Below are positions 1 through 10,039 of a stretch of 64,000 nt of DNA, piece after piece. Under the pieces are notes generated by a model. The model was not told the origin of the DNA. It did no database searches and worked only from the letters and a program-made list of their open reading frames with translations. Source of the DNA: Dechloromonas denitrificans (GTDB lineage: Bacteria; Pseudomonadota; Gammaproteobacteria; Burkholderiales; Rhodocyclaceae); NCBI RefSeq assembly GCF_020510685.1, contig NZ_CP075185.1:62001-126000 (forward strand), in the 5' to 3' direction. The position numbers were made by a program, and so were the translations under genes. Numbering within the stretch: the first letter of the stretch is position 1; the number at the start of each line of letters is the position of its first letter.

Positions 1-22
1 AAACCGGCCCTTTTCAAGCATT

Positions 23-37
23 GCTCGTGCGTGGTGC
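23..37 (+). promoter_or_regulatory. NtrC-like enhancer site 1 (half-conserved)
   Basis: The sequence reads GCTC-N6-GGTGC, one mismatch from the NtrC consensus GCAC-N6-GGTGC. It lies about 31 bp, roughly three helical turns, upstream of a better copy and about 100 bp upstream of a -24/-12 promoter. Assignment rests on motif and context only. Confidence 0.4.
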
Positions 38-53
38 GTGACGATCTGTAACC

Positions 54-68
54 GCACGATTTTGGTGC
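54..68 (+). promoter_or_regulatory. NtrC-like enhancer site 2
   Basis: GCAC-GATTTT-GGTGC matches the NtrC dyad (GCAC-N6-GGTGC) exactly. It sits about 65 bp upstream of the sigma-54 promoter, a normal enhancer distance. With the glnK-amtB genes downstream, nitrogen-limitation control is the natural reading. Confidence 0.55.
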
Positions 69-132
69 GTAAAGCTGGCGCAGCATCTACAGTAACAAGG
101 CAAAACATATGATTTCAATCAAAAATTCCATC

Positions 133-148
133 TGGCACGCCTTCTGCT
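133..148 (+). promoter_or_regulatory. sigma-54 (-24/-12) promoter
   Basis: TGGCACGCCTTCTGCT has the invariant GG (134-135) and GC (146-147) spaced by exactly 10 nt and matches TGGCACG-N4-TTGCW with one mismatch. Transcription would start near 158-160, leaving about 45 nt of leader before the porin gene at 206. It probably drives porin-glnK-amtB. Confidence 0.6.
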
Positions 149-205
149 ATTGCTGTCCTGCACAAATTAAGTTTTGCATTTGACCCGTTCTACAGGAGAT
201 AAACC

Positions 206-1063
206 ATGAAGAAATCCATTATTGCCCTGGCTCTGTTTGGCGCCTTTGCTGTTCCGGCTTTTGCCCAGACCGCCGCTCCCGCCGCCGAGGCCGAAGCCAG
301 CCCGCATACCCTGACCGCCAACGTCGGTGTGTTCTCCAGCTACCGTTTCCGTGGCATCGATCAAACCTTCGGCAAGCCGGCTGTGCAAGGTGGCTTTGAT
401 TACTCGCACTCCAGCGGCTTCTATGCCGGTAACTGGAACTCCAACGTTTCTTCCGGCGCCGGTTTCCCGGAAGGCAACATTGAAATGGACTTCTACGGTG
501 GCTACAAGTTCGCCGTCGGTGACTTCGGGATCGACGTTGGCGGCCTGTACTACTACTACCCGGGCTCAAACGCTTCGCCGCTTTCCCGTACCAATTCGAA
601 GAATCCGGGCAAGACCGTCAACGGCACCGTCGACAATGGCGAGATCTATGTCGGTTTGAGCTGGAAGTTCCTCTCCCTCAAGTACTCCTACGCCGTCACC
701 GACTATTTCTCTCTGCCCGACTCGAGCGGCACCAGCTACCTCGATTTCGGCGCCAACTATGATCTGGGCGGCGGCTGGGGTGTCAACGGCCACGTTGGTC
801 ATCTGTTCGCCAAGGACTATCGCTACTCGGGCACCACCGGGTCCGACAAGATCGATTACACCGACTGGAAGGTTGGCGTGACCAAGGACTTCAGCGGCTG
901 GGTGGTTGGCGCTTCGTACGTCGGTACCAGCGCCAAGGGCGATTGCGGATCGGCTGAGTTCTACTGCTTCTCGAACTCGCTGAATGCCAATGGCACCCTC
1001 GGCAGCAAGTCCAAGGATGCCGGTCGTGGCATCGCCGTCCTCTCGGTTTCCCGCTCTTTCTAA
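206..1063 (+). CDS. TorF-family putative outer-membrane porin
   Basis: The 285-residue product has a clear Sec signal peptide (about residues 1-21, cut after PAFA) and then alternating aromatic/polar stretches typical of beta-strands. It ends in SRSF, the C-terminal Phe recognised by the Bam machinery. The segment TLTANVGVFSSYRFRGIDQT after the signal is characteristic of the TorF/gcw_chp family of outer-membrane proteins of unknown substrate. AGGAG lies just before the ATG. It sits behind a sigma-54 promoter and ahead of glnK-amtB, so I infer a role in uptake of a nitrogenous solute. That substrate link is inference from position, not from the protein. Confidence 0.8.
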   Translation: MKKSIIALALFGAFAVPAFAQTAAPAAEAEASPHTLTANVGVFSSYRFRGIDQTFGKPAVQGGFDYSHSSGFYAGNWNSNVSSGAGFPEGNIEMDFYGGYKFAVGDFGIDVGGLYYYYPGSNASPLSRTNSKNPGKTVNGTVDNGEIYVGLSWKFLSLKYSYAVTDYFSLPDSSGTSYLDFGANYDLGGGWGVNGHVGHLFAKDYRYSGTTGSDKIDYTDWKVGVTKDFSGWVVGASYVGTSAKGDCGSAEFYCFSNSLNANGTLGSKSKDAGRGIAVLSVSRSF

Positions 1064-1074
1064 GCACTTTACCT

Positions 1075-1110
1075 TCCCCCGCCGGTGTCCCGGCCGGTGC
1101 CAGCGGGGGA
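1075..1110 (+). repeat. intergenic hairpin between porin and glnK
   Basis: TCCCCCGC (1075-1082) pairs with GCGGGGGA (1103-1110) around a GC-rich 20-nt loop. No U-tract follows, so it is not a standard terminator. It could stabilise the abundant porin mRNA or partly separate it from glnK-amtB. Confidence 0.45.
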
Positions 1111-1132
1111 ACCAAAAATTTCAATCTTGTGA

Positions 1133-1483
<351 letters not shown>

Positions 1484-1493
1484 GGAGCGCACC

Positions 1494-2999
1494 ATGAAAC
1501 GCTTGATCGCATTGCTGGCCGTCGTTGGTGCCGTCGCATTCGGCGCACCGGCCTGGGCCGAAGAAAAGGCTGCCGAACCGGTAGCGGCTGCCGCTGTCGT
1601 TGCCCCGGCAGCAACCGCTGATGCCGCCGCCGCTCCCGCCGCTGTTGCGGAGGCTGCTCCGGCCGCTGCCGCTCCTGCCGCAGCGCCGATTCCGCCCAAC
1701 AAGGGTGACAACGCCTGGGTCATGATCAGCGCTGCGCTGGTCATCCTGATGTCCATTCCCGGCCTCGCCCTGTTCTACGGCGGTTTGGTCCGCACCAAGA
1801 ACATGCTGTCGGTGCTGATGCAGGTCTTCGTCACCTTCTCGCTGATCTCGGTTCTCTGGGTGATCTACGGCTACTCCGCTGCCTTTACCGAAGGCAATGC
1901 CTTCTTCGGCGTGCTGGACAAGCTCTTCCTGAAGGGGGTCACGGTTGATTCCGTGGCGGCTACCTTCACCAAGGGTGTGAACATCTCCGAACTGGCTTAC
2001 GTCGTCTTCCAGGGCGCTTTTGCCGCCATCACCTGCGGCCTGATCGTCGGCTCCTTTGCCGAACGCGCCAAGTTTGCCGCGATTCTGGTCTTCATGGTGA
2101 TCTGGTTCACGCTGTCCTACATCCCGATGGCGCACATGGTCTGGTACTGGGCTGGTCCGGATGCCTACATCGATGCGGCAGCCGGTGAAGCGGCTGGCAA
2201 GACGGCCGGCTTCCTGTTCCAGAAGGGCGCGCTCGACTTCGCCGGCGGTACCGTGGTGCATATCAATGCCGCGATGGCCGGTCTGGTCGGTGCCTACATG
2301 ATCGGCAAGCGGACTGGCCTGGGCAATGTCTCGATGGCCCCGCACTCGCTGACCTTCACGATGATCGGTGCTTCGCTGCTGTGGTTCGGCTGGTTCGGCT
2401 TCAATGCCGGTTCCGCCCTCGAAGCTTCCGGCGGTGCTGCTCTGGCCATGGTCAACACCTGGGTGGCGACGTCCTGCGCCGCGCTCTCCTGGATGTTTGC
2501 CGAGTGGATCCTGAAGGGTAAGCCTTCGATGCTGGGTGCCGCTTCCGGCGCCGTTGCTGGTCTGGTGGCGATCACCCCGGCGGCTGGCTTCGTCGGTGTC
2601 ATGGGCGCCATCATCATCGGCCTGCTGGCTGGTGTGGTCTGCCTGTGGGGCGTCAATGGCCTGAAGAAGCTGCTCGGTGCCGACGACTCGCTCGACGTCT
2701 TCGGTGTGCATGGTGTCGGCGGCATCCTCGGTGCCATCCTGACCGGTGTCTTCGCCGATCCGGCCCTGGGCGGCACGGGCGTCTATGACTACGTCGCCAA
2801 CGCGGTTGGCGCCTACGACATGACTGCTCAGGTGATCAGCCAGATCTGGGGTGTCGGTACCGTGATCGTCTGGTCCGGTGTCGTCTCGATCGTCGCTTAC
2901 AAACTGGTGGATATCGTGATCGGTCTGCGGGTGCCGGAAGAGGAAGAGCGCGAAGGCCTCGACCTGACCTCGCACGGCGAAACCGCCTACCACCACTAA
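1494..2999 (+). CDS. amtB: ammonium transporter AmtB
   Basis: A 501-residue Amt/Mep/Rh channel. The ATG at 1494 is chosen because AAGGAG overlaps the glnK stop; the frame stays open further upstream, but that part overlaps glnK. Residues 1-22 are a signal peptide, followed by an unusual Ala/Pro-rich linker (about 23-65) and then the membrane core beginning NKGDNAWVMISAALV. Family signatures visible are PGLALFYGGLVRTKN, GGTVVHINAA and DVFGVHGVGGILGAI with the twin His of the pore. The C-terminal tail has the PEEEEREGLDLTSHGE motif that contacts GlnK. It imports NH4+/NH3 under nitrogen limitation. Confidence 0.95.
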   Translation: MKRLIALLAVVGAVAFGAPAWAEEKAAEPVAAAAVVAPAATADAAAAPAAVAEAAPAAAAPAAAPIPPNKGDNAWVMISAALVILMSIPGLALFYGGLVRTKNMLSVLMQVFVTFSLISVLWVIYGYSAAFTEGNAFFGVLDKLFLKGVTVDSVAATFTKGVNISELAYVVFQGAFAAITCGLIVGSFAERAKFAAILVFMVIWFTLSYIPMAHMVWYWAGPDAYIDAAAGEAAGKTAGFLFQKGALDFAGGTVVHINAAMAGLVGAYMIGKRTGLGNVSMAPHSLTFTMIGASLLWFGWFGFNAGSALEASGGAALAMVNTWVATSCAALSWMFAEWILKGKPSMLGAASGAVAGLVAITPAAGFVGVMGAIIIGLLAGVVCLWGVNGLKKLLGADDSLDVFGVHGVGGILGAILTGVFADPALGGTGVYDYVANAVGAYDMTAQVISQIWGVGTVIVWSGVVSIVAYKLVDIVIGLRVPEEEEREGLDLTSHGETAYHH

Positions 3000-3023
3000 G
3001 CAACACCGCAGTCTCTCTCCTTT

Positions 3024-3049
3024 CGGGCACCTTCGGGTGCCCGTTTTTT
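3024..3049 (+). terminator. intrinsic terminator after amtB
   Basis: An 8-bp stem, CGGGCACC pairing with GGTGCCCG around a short TTCG-type loop, is followed by TTTTTT. It ends the porin-glnK-amtB unit and faces the convergent gene ending at 3058. Confidence 0.85.
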
Positions 3050-3057
3050 ATTGGGAG

Positions 3058-3600
3058 TTACTTGATCAGCGGGAGCAGGGCCCGGAACTCGTCGGTACCG
3101 GCCTGCTGCAGCCACTCGAAGAGGACCATCTCGGTGGTGACGATATGGACGCCGCCGGCCTGCATCCGCTCGATGGCGGCCGAGCGGTTTTCCGCTGTGC
3201 GCGACGACGCGGCGTCAGCGACGAGAAAAACGGTAAAGCCGGCCTCAATCAGGCCGAAGGCGCTTTGCAGCACGCAGACGTGAGTTTCCATGCCGGTCAG
3301 GATGACCTGCCGGCGGCCGGTGGCGCGCAGCATCTCGATGACCCCGGGTTCGCCGGTGCAGGAAAAATGCATTTTTTCAAAAAACCGGGCATCGCCCGCC
3401 GCATCGCGGATCGCCGCGACGCTGGCGCCGAGTCCGCGCACATACTGTTCGGAGACGAAGCGCGGTATGCCCAGTTGCCGGGCGCCGGCAAGCAGGCGGA
3501 CATTGTTGGCAATCGCTGCATCGCCGGCGAAGATCGCCGGAGCCAGCTTTTGCTGGATATCGACGAGCAGTAGCAGCGATCTGTCGCGGCGGATCAGCAT
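3058..3600 (-). CDS. isochorismatase-family (cysteine) hydrolase
   Basis: A 180-residue hydrolase of the isochorismatase/nicotinamidase superfamily. The catalytic triad is readable: Asp14 (LLLVDIQQ), Lys76 (FEKMHF) and Cys109 (GMETHVCVLQSA), with the family cis-peptide region just before the Cys. It resembles the YcaC-like branch, whose substrates are mostly unknown, so no substrate is assigned. It is encoded directly downstream of purU on the same strand (3 nt apart) and may be co-transcribed. The start MLIRRDRSLLLLVDIQ fits the usual short N-terminus of the family. Confidence 0.8.
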   Translation of the reverse strand: MLIRRDRSLLLLVDIQQKLAPAIFAGDAAIANNVRLLAGARQLGIPRFVSEQYVRGLGASVAAIRDAAGDARFFEKMHFSCTGEPGVIEMLRATGRRQVILTGMETHVCVLQSAFGLIEAGFTVFLVADAASSRTAENRSAAIERMQAGGVHIVTTEMVLFEWLQQAGTDEFRALLPLIK

Positions 3601-3603
3601 GGT

Positions 3604-4467
3604 CTAGCGGAAGACTATGGTTTTATTGCCATGGACCAGCACCCGGTCTTCCAGGTGATAGCGCAAGCCACGGGCCAGCACGGTCTTTTCGATGTCCTTG
3701 CCGTAGCGCACCATGTCTTCCGGCGAATCGGAATGGTCGATGCGGATGACGTTCTGCTCGATGATCGGCCCGGCATCGAGTTCGCTGGTCACGTAATGGC
3801 AGGTTGCGCCGATCAGTTTGACGCCGCGCTCGTAGGCCTGGTGGTAAGGCCGGGCGCCGGCAAAGCTGGGCAGGAAGGAGTGGTGGATATTGATGATCTT
3901 GCCGGGCAGCGCATCGCACAGTTCCGGCGAGAGGATCTGCATGTAGCGGGCGAGGACCATCGTATCGCCGCGCACATCATCGAAAATCCGCGCCATTTCG
4001 GCGTAGGACCCCTTCTTGTTGTCGGCGGTGACCGGCAGGTGATGGAAAGGGATGCCGTGCCATTCGACGAAACCGCGGAAGGTGTCGTGGTTGGAAATGA
4101 CGCAGGGGATTTCGATGTCCAGTTCCTTGGCTTGCCAGCGCGCCAGCAGGTCGTAGAGGCAGTGTTCCTGCTTGGACACCAGGATGACGACCCGTTTCTT
4201 GACCGCGCTATCGTTGATCTGCCAAGTCATTTGCAGCGGATCGGCGACTTCGTTGGCGAAGCGTTCGCGGAATTCGGCGAGCAGGAAAGGCAGTGAATCG
4301 GCCTTGATCTCGATGCGCATGAAATAGCGGCTGGTCAGCACATCCGAATGGAAACTCGATTCGAGAATCCAGCCGCCGTGTTCGGCGATGAAGCCGGATA
4401 CCCTGGCGATGATGCCCACCTGGTCGGGGCAGGAGGCGGATAGCGTGTAGAAACGGTTGCGTAGCAT
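3604..4467 (-). CDS. purU: formyltetrahydrofolate deformylase
   Basis: A 287-residue enzyme that hydrolyses 10-formyl-THF to formate and THF, balancing the one-carbon pool. The N-terminal ACT domain (about 1-85, beginning RFYTLSASCPDQVGIIARVSGF) senses Met/Gly in the family. The C-terminal formyltransferase fold carries the catalytic His in INIHHSFLPSF and the Asp in SELDAGPII. Length and both motifs match PurU rather than PurN, which lacks the ACT domain. It sits 3 nt upstream of the isochorismatase-family gene. Confidence 0.92.
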   Translation of the reverse strand: MLRNRFYTLSASCPDQVGIIARVSGFIAEHGGWILESSFHSDVLTSRYFMRIEIKADSLPFLLAEFRERFANEVADPLQMTWQINDSAVKKRVVILVSKQEHCLYDLLARWQAKELDIEIPCVISNHDTFRGFVEWHGIPFHHLPVTADNKKGSYAEMARIFDDVRGDTMVLARYMQILSPELCDALPGKIINIHHSFLPSFAGARPYHQAYERGVKLIGATCHYVTSELDAGPIIEQNVIRIDHSDSPEDMVRYGKDIEKTVLARGLRYHLEDRVLVHGNKTIVFR

Positions 4468-4496
4468 GGCTTTTCAGGATCGAGCTATTGGGATCG

Positions 4497-4536
4497 GGGA
4501 TCCAGTGGGTTTGGTCTTGCCAGGTAACTGGATCCC
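4497..4536. repeat. perfect inverted repeat between purU and thrH
   Basis: GGGATCCAGT (4497-4506) and ACTGGATCCC (4527-4536) form a perfect 10-bp dyad with a 20-nt loop and no U-tract. It lies just upstream of purU and downstream of thrH. It may be a REP-type palindrome or an mRNA-processing hairpin. Confidence 0.45.
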
Positions 4537-4542
4537 GGGCAA

Positions 4543-5151
4543 CTAGGCAGCTAAAAAAGCCTTGTCGATTTCACTGCGCAGGTCGTCGTAGTTCAGCACG
4601 ACCGGGTACTGCGGGAATTCGCGGATGACGTTTTCCGGCGGGTGGAACAGGATGCCGCCGTGGGCTTCGCCGAGCATCGCCGTGTCGTTGTAGCTGTCGC
4701 CGGCGGCGACGATGGTGAATTTCAGTTCCTTGAAGCGCTTGACCGCTTCGCGCTTCTGGTCCGGCATGCGCAGGTGGTAGGCGACCAGCATGCCTTCCGT
4801 GTCGGCTTCCAGCGAATGGCAGAACAGCGTCGGCCAGCCGAGCTGACGCATCAGCGGATGGGCGAATTCGTAGAAGGTGTCGGACAGGATGACGACCTGG
4901 TAATCCTCGCGCAGCTTGTCGAGGAAGGCGCGGGCACCCGGCATCGGGCCCATTTCGCCAATCACCTTCTGGATGTCCGGCAGGCCGAGCTTGTGCTGGC
5001 GCAGGATGTCCAGGCGGTAGGTCATCAGCTTGTCGTAGTCCGGCTCGTCGCGCGTCGTGCGCATCAGCTCGGGAATGCCCGTCCGCTTGGAGAATTCGAT
5101 CCAGATTTCAGGGACGAGGACCCCTTCGAGGTCAAGGCAGACGATTTGCAC
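4543..5151 (-). CDS. thrH: ThrH phosphoserine phosphatase / homoserine phosphotransferase
   Basis: A 202-residue HAD-superfamily enzyme. The nucleophile motif is near the N-terminus (CLDLEGVLVPE, Asp7), motif II is in VILSDTF, and motif IV is AAGDSYNDTAML. The DLEGVL form and the overall length match ThrH of Pseudomonas, which dephosphorylates phosphoserine and can transfer the phosphate to homoserine, rather than the longer SerB. Role: serine/threonine biosynthesis. It stands alone, with 91 nt upstream to the methyltransferase gene and the inverted repeat behind it. Confidence 0.88.
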   Translation of the reverse strand: MQIVCLDLEGVLVPEIWIEFSKRTGIPELMRTTRDEPDYDKLMTYRLDILRQHKLGLPDIQKVIGEMGPMPGARAFLDKLREDYQVVILSDTFYEFAHPLMRQLGWPTLFCHSLEADTEGMLVAYHLRMPDQKREAVKRFKELKFTIVAAGDSYNDTAMLGEAHGGILFHPPENVIREFPQYPVVLNYDDLRSEIDKAFLAA

Positions 5152-5243
5152 GGTGAGGCTCCTGCGGAGGTGTTCGGAAAGACGAAATTTTACCTGATGC
5201 GGCGTGGATTTCGCCTGCTTTGCCGCGGCTTCCGGGCATTAAG

Positions 5244-6278
5244 TTAGCGTCGGGCGAGGATCAGCGAACCCTTTTCCAGCGGGTCGAGATCGATCCGCTC
5301 GATTGCCGTGAAACCGGCCGCCGTCAGCCATTCGGTGTAGTCGTCGTAATGATAGGTGCGGGTCCCGGTCTCGTAGAGCAGCGTCAGACGGAAAGCGGCC
5401 TGGAAGGCGCTGGGCGTCTCGTCGTGCAGGTATTCGTGAATGACCAGCAAACCGCCGGGGCGCAGCGTCTCGCCGATTTTGGCGATGACCTGGCGGTTGT
5501 CGTCGGCGCTCTGGTTGTGGGCGACCGACAGGTAGAAGACGACATCGTGCTGACCGCCCCAGTCCCAATGCAGGACGTCGCCCGGGCGCAGGCGGACGCG
5601 GTCGGAGAGCTGCTCCTGTTCGATGGTGGTGGCGGTGTCGGCCAAAGCCGTCGGCAGATCGACGATCAGCGCTTCGAGCTGCGGATAGCGCTGGCAGAAG
5701 CGGATCGAATGCAGGCCGTGCGAGCCGCCGAGGTCGAGCAGGCGTTGGTGGCCGTCGGCAATCGGCACGTGCTTGAGCAGGTCGGGGCCGAGATCGTGCG
5801 AAAAAGCCCGCATGTAGGACGAGAATAGCGGGCCGAGCTCCGGTTGTTCGAGCATATTGTCCCACAGCGTCTTTTCCGGCATGCCGGCTTTCACCGCTTC
5901 GGCCAGGTTGCCCATCATCGACCAGGCGGCATGCGTCCACAGCACGCCCGGCGTGTAGTCGATCTGGCCGGCGCTGGTGAACCAGCGCTGGGTACTGGCC
6001 GAATTGGCGACGCAGTCATCCTGTTCCTCGAGATAACCGATGCTGACCAGGAAATCGACCAGGCGGGCCGTACCTTCCAGGCTGGCGTGGATTTTCGCGG
6101 CCAGCGTGACGATGGCCAGCGGGCCGCCGGCCAGGGCTTCGAACAGGCCGAGGCGGCTGGCCGAGATGATCGCCGCCGACTTCATCATCGGCATGTAGAC
6201 GTCGAGCATGGCCAGTTCAGCCGAGCCGTTCGGCAGGCAGACGTCGGGTTTGGGCGGGCGGGGCGGGGGCGTGGTCAT
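5244..6278 (-). CDS. SAM-dependent methyltransferase with N-terminal dimerisation domain
   Basis: A 344-residue protein with the layout of the plant-type O-methyltransferase family (Methyltransf_2). Residues about 35-110 form a helical dimerisation/winged-helix segment (AAIISASRLGLFEALAGGPL). The SAM-binding glycine motif LLDLGGSHGLHSI lies near residue 195, and acidic motif II follows in ALIVDLPT. The C-terminal catalytic part includes LLVIHEYLHDE. The substrate cannot be read from sequence; relatives act on quinone-like or isoprenoid-linked compounds and on bacteriochlorophyll or spheroidene precursors. It is encoded 22 nt behind the ABC-F gene, possibly in one unit. Confidence 0.7.
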   Translation of the reverse strand: MTTPPPRPPKPDVCLPNGSAELAMLDVYMPMMKSAAIISASRLGLFEALAGGPLAIVTLAAKIHASLEGTARLVDFLVSIGYLEEQDDCVANSASTQRWFTSAGQIDYTPGVLWTHAAWSMMGNLAEAVKAGMPEKTLWDNMLEQPELGPLFSSYMRAFSHDLGPDLLKHVPIADGHQRLLDLGGSHGLHSIRFCQRYPQLEALIVDLPTALADTATTIEQEQLSDRVRLRPGDVLHWDWGGQHDVVFYLSVAHNQSADDNRQVIAKIGETLRPGGLLVIHEYLHDETPSAFQAAFRLTLLYETGTRTYHYDDYTEWLTAAGFTAIERIDLDPLEKGSLILARR

Positions 6279-6300
6279 GGTGGGCTAATGCTGGGTGCGG

Positions 6301-8208
<1,908 letters not shown>

Positions 8209-8249
8209 AAGGCCGCGAATTATAGCGGTGGGCTGCTAAAATCTTCTGC

Positions 8250-9455
8250 ATGATCAAGCAGATTCGCATCGACCAGCTCAAGCCCGGCATGTATGTCCAT
8301 GACCTGAATTGCGGCTGGCTCGATCACCCTTTCCTGTCGAATGCCTTCTACGTGCGCGATGCGGCAACCGTAGACAAGATTGCCGAGGTCGGCATCCGCG
8401 AGTTGTACATCGACACGGTCAAAGGCGCCGATGTCTGGGCGGCGCGCAGCCAGCGCGAAGTCAATGCCGATCTCGACCAGCGGCTGCAGGAAATCGCCCG
8501 GAAGCCGCCGGAAAAGCCGATTGCCACCGAGCTGACCGAGGAATCGGTGCGCGCTCGGCGCTTGCACGGCGAAGCCAACAAGATCGTTCGCCACATGATG
8601 GACGACATCCGCATGGGCCAGCAGATCCAGATCGACCGTATCGAGCCGCTGGTCGAGAACATGGTCGATTCGATCTTTCGCAACCAGGATGCGCTGCTGC
8701 CGCTGGCCCGTCTGAAGAATCACGACGATTACACCTTCGAGCATTCGGTCAGCGTCTGTGCCTTGCTGGTCGCTTTCGGCCGGGGCATGAAGCTGTCCAA
8801 GGAAGTCATCAAGGAGATGGCGCTGGGCGGGTTGCTGCACGACGTCGGCAAGGCGCGGATACCGGACGAGATTCTCAACAAGCCGGCCAAGCTGACCGAC
8901 GATGAATATGTCCGGATCCAGTCGCACGTCGCGCAGGGCAGGCTGCTGCTCGAACAGACGCCGGGTATCGGCGAAATTGCCCGGCAGGTCACCTGCCAGC
9001 ACCATGAGCGTTTCGATGGCAGCGGTTATCCGGACAAGCTGGCCGGCGGGGGTATTTCGCTCTACGGGCAGATGGCGGCCATCGTCGATGTGTACGATGC
9101 GATTTCCTCCGAGCGCGTCTATCACAAGGGCATGTCGCCGACGCAAGCGCTGAAGAAGCTGCTCGAATGGAGCGCCCACCACTTCGATCCGCAGCTGGTC
9201 CAGGCTTTCATCCGGGCCATCGGCATTTACCCGACCGGCACGCTGGTCCAGCTCGACAGCAAGCGGATGGGCGTGGTCGTCGAACAAAACGAGAAAAGCC
9301 TGCTCGAACCGGTGGTGCGGATTTTTTACCACGCCGGTCAGCAGCACTACATTCCGCCGGAGATCGTCGATCTCGCCAAGGTGCAGGACCGCATCGCCAG
9401 TTTTGAGAATTACGAAAAATGGAAAATCGATCCCTATCACTGGCTGCCCGCCTGA
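8250..9455 (+). CDS. HD-GYP cyclic-di-GMP phosphodiesterase (DUF3391 + HD-GYP)
   Basis: A 401-residue protein. The N-terminal about 130 residues resemble DUF3391 (IDQLKPGMYVHDLNCGW). The HD-GYP domain follows with all metal-site elements: EHSVSVCALL, the HD pair at His197-Asp198 (LLHDVGKARIPDEIL), QSHVAQGR, CQHHERFDGSGYP and DVYDAISSERVYH. It is therefore predicted to hydrolyse c-di-GMP to pGpG/GMP. It overlaps the next gene by 37 nt, and a second HD-GYP copy follows at 10040, so the three genes are probably one operon. Confidence 0.9.
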   Translation: MIKQIRIDQLKPGMYVHDLNCGWLDHPFLSNAFYVRDAATVDKIAEVGIRELYIDTVKGADVWAARSQREVNADLDQRLQEIARKPPEKPIATELTEESVRARRLHGEANKIVRHMMDDIRMGQQIQIDRIEPLVENMVDSIFRNQDALLPLARLKNHDDYTFEHSVSVCALLVAFGRGMKLSKEVIKEMALGGLLHDVGKARIPDEILNKPAKLTDDEYVRIQSHVAQGRLLLEQTPGIGEIARQVTCQHHERFDGSGYPDKLAGGGISLYGQMAAIVDVYDAISSERVYHKGMSPTQALKKLLEWSAHHFDPQLVQAFIRAIGIYPTGTLVQLDSKRMGVVVEQNEKSLLEPVVRIFYHAGQQHYIPPEIVDLAKVQDRIASFENYEKWKIDPYHWLPA

Positions 9456-10024
9456 TCCTGCTGCTTGCCTTCAGTTGTCCGGCGCTGGCCGCCGATAGCG
9501 GGCCGAGCCCGGAGCTGGAGGCCGATTGGCAGCTGCGCCTCGACAAGGCAGAAGCGCTGCAGAGCGAAAGCCGGGCGCGCAAGGAAGAGGCGGAGCGGAT
9601 TTTCGAGCAAAAAAGTGCGCAATGTCGGAAGAATTTTCTGGTGAACCAATGCCTCGATCAGGCACGCCACGAGCACATGCTTTCCGGCCGTGCGGCGAGC
9701 AAACTGGAGATCGAGGGCAAGGCGCAGGAACGCGCGGTCAAGAAAGAACAGCTGGCCGATAAGGACCGGCGCCAGGCCGAGGCGGCGCCGCAACGGGCTG
9801 TCGAACGTGAGAACCGGGCCGTGGAAACCGGCGAGGCGCGGCAGGCGGCCGAGGCCGAGGCGGCAGCGACCCGGGCCAACAAGGCGCGGCAAGCCGAGGA
9901 AGGCGCCCGGCGCAAGGCAGCCGAGGCGGAACAGCAGCGCAAGAAGCGCGAGGACCACGAGGCCCGCGTTGCCCGGAAAATGCAACAGGCCGAACGGCAC
10001 GAAGCCGAAGCGGCGAAGAAATAG
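9419..10024 (+). CDS. exported Ala/Glu/Lys-rich coiled-coil protein, unknown function
   Basis: A 201-residue protein not assigned to a named family. The ATG at 9419 lies inside the end of the HD-GYP gene (37-nt overlap, different frame). It is supported because it yields a good signal peptide (SLAARLILLLAFSCPALAA, cut near residue 25). The mature part is almost entirely charged helix rich in Ala, Glu, Arg and Lys (about 40-201), predicted to form a long coiled coil, with two Cys (SAQCRKNFLVNQCLDQA) that could form a disulfide in the periplasm. It is sandwiched between two HD-GYP genes, which hints at a role in the same signalling or envelope process. That link is inference. Confidence 0.7.
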   Translation: MENRSLSLAARLILLLAFSCPALAADSGPSPELEADWQLRLDKAEALQSESRARKEEAERIFEQKSAQCRKNFLVNQCLDQARHEHMLSGRAASKLEIEGKAQERAVKKEQLADKDRRQAEAAPQRAVERENRAVETGEARQAAEAEAAATRANKARQAEEGARRKAAEAEQQRKKREDHEARVARKMQQAERHEAEAAKK

Positions 10025-10039
10025 GGCGGGATAGCCAGC

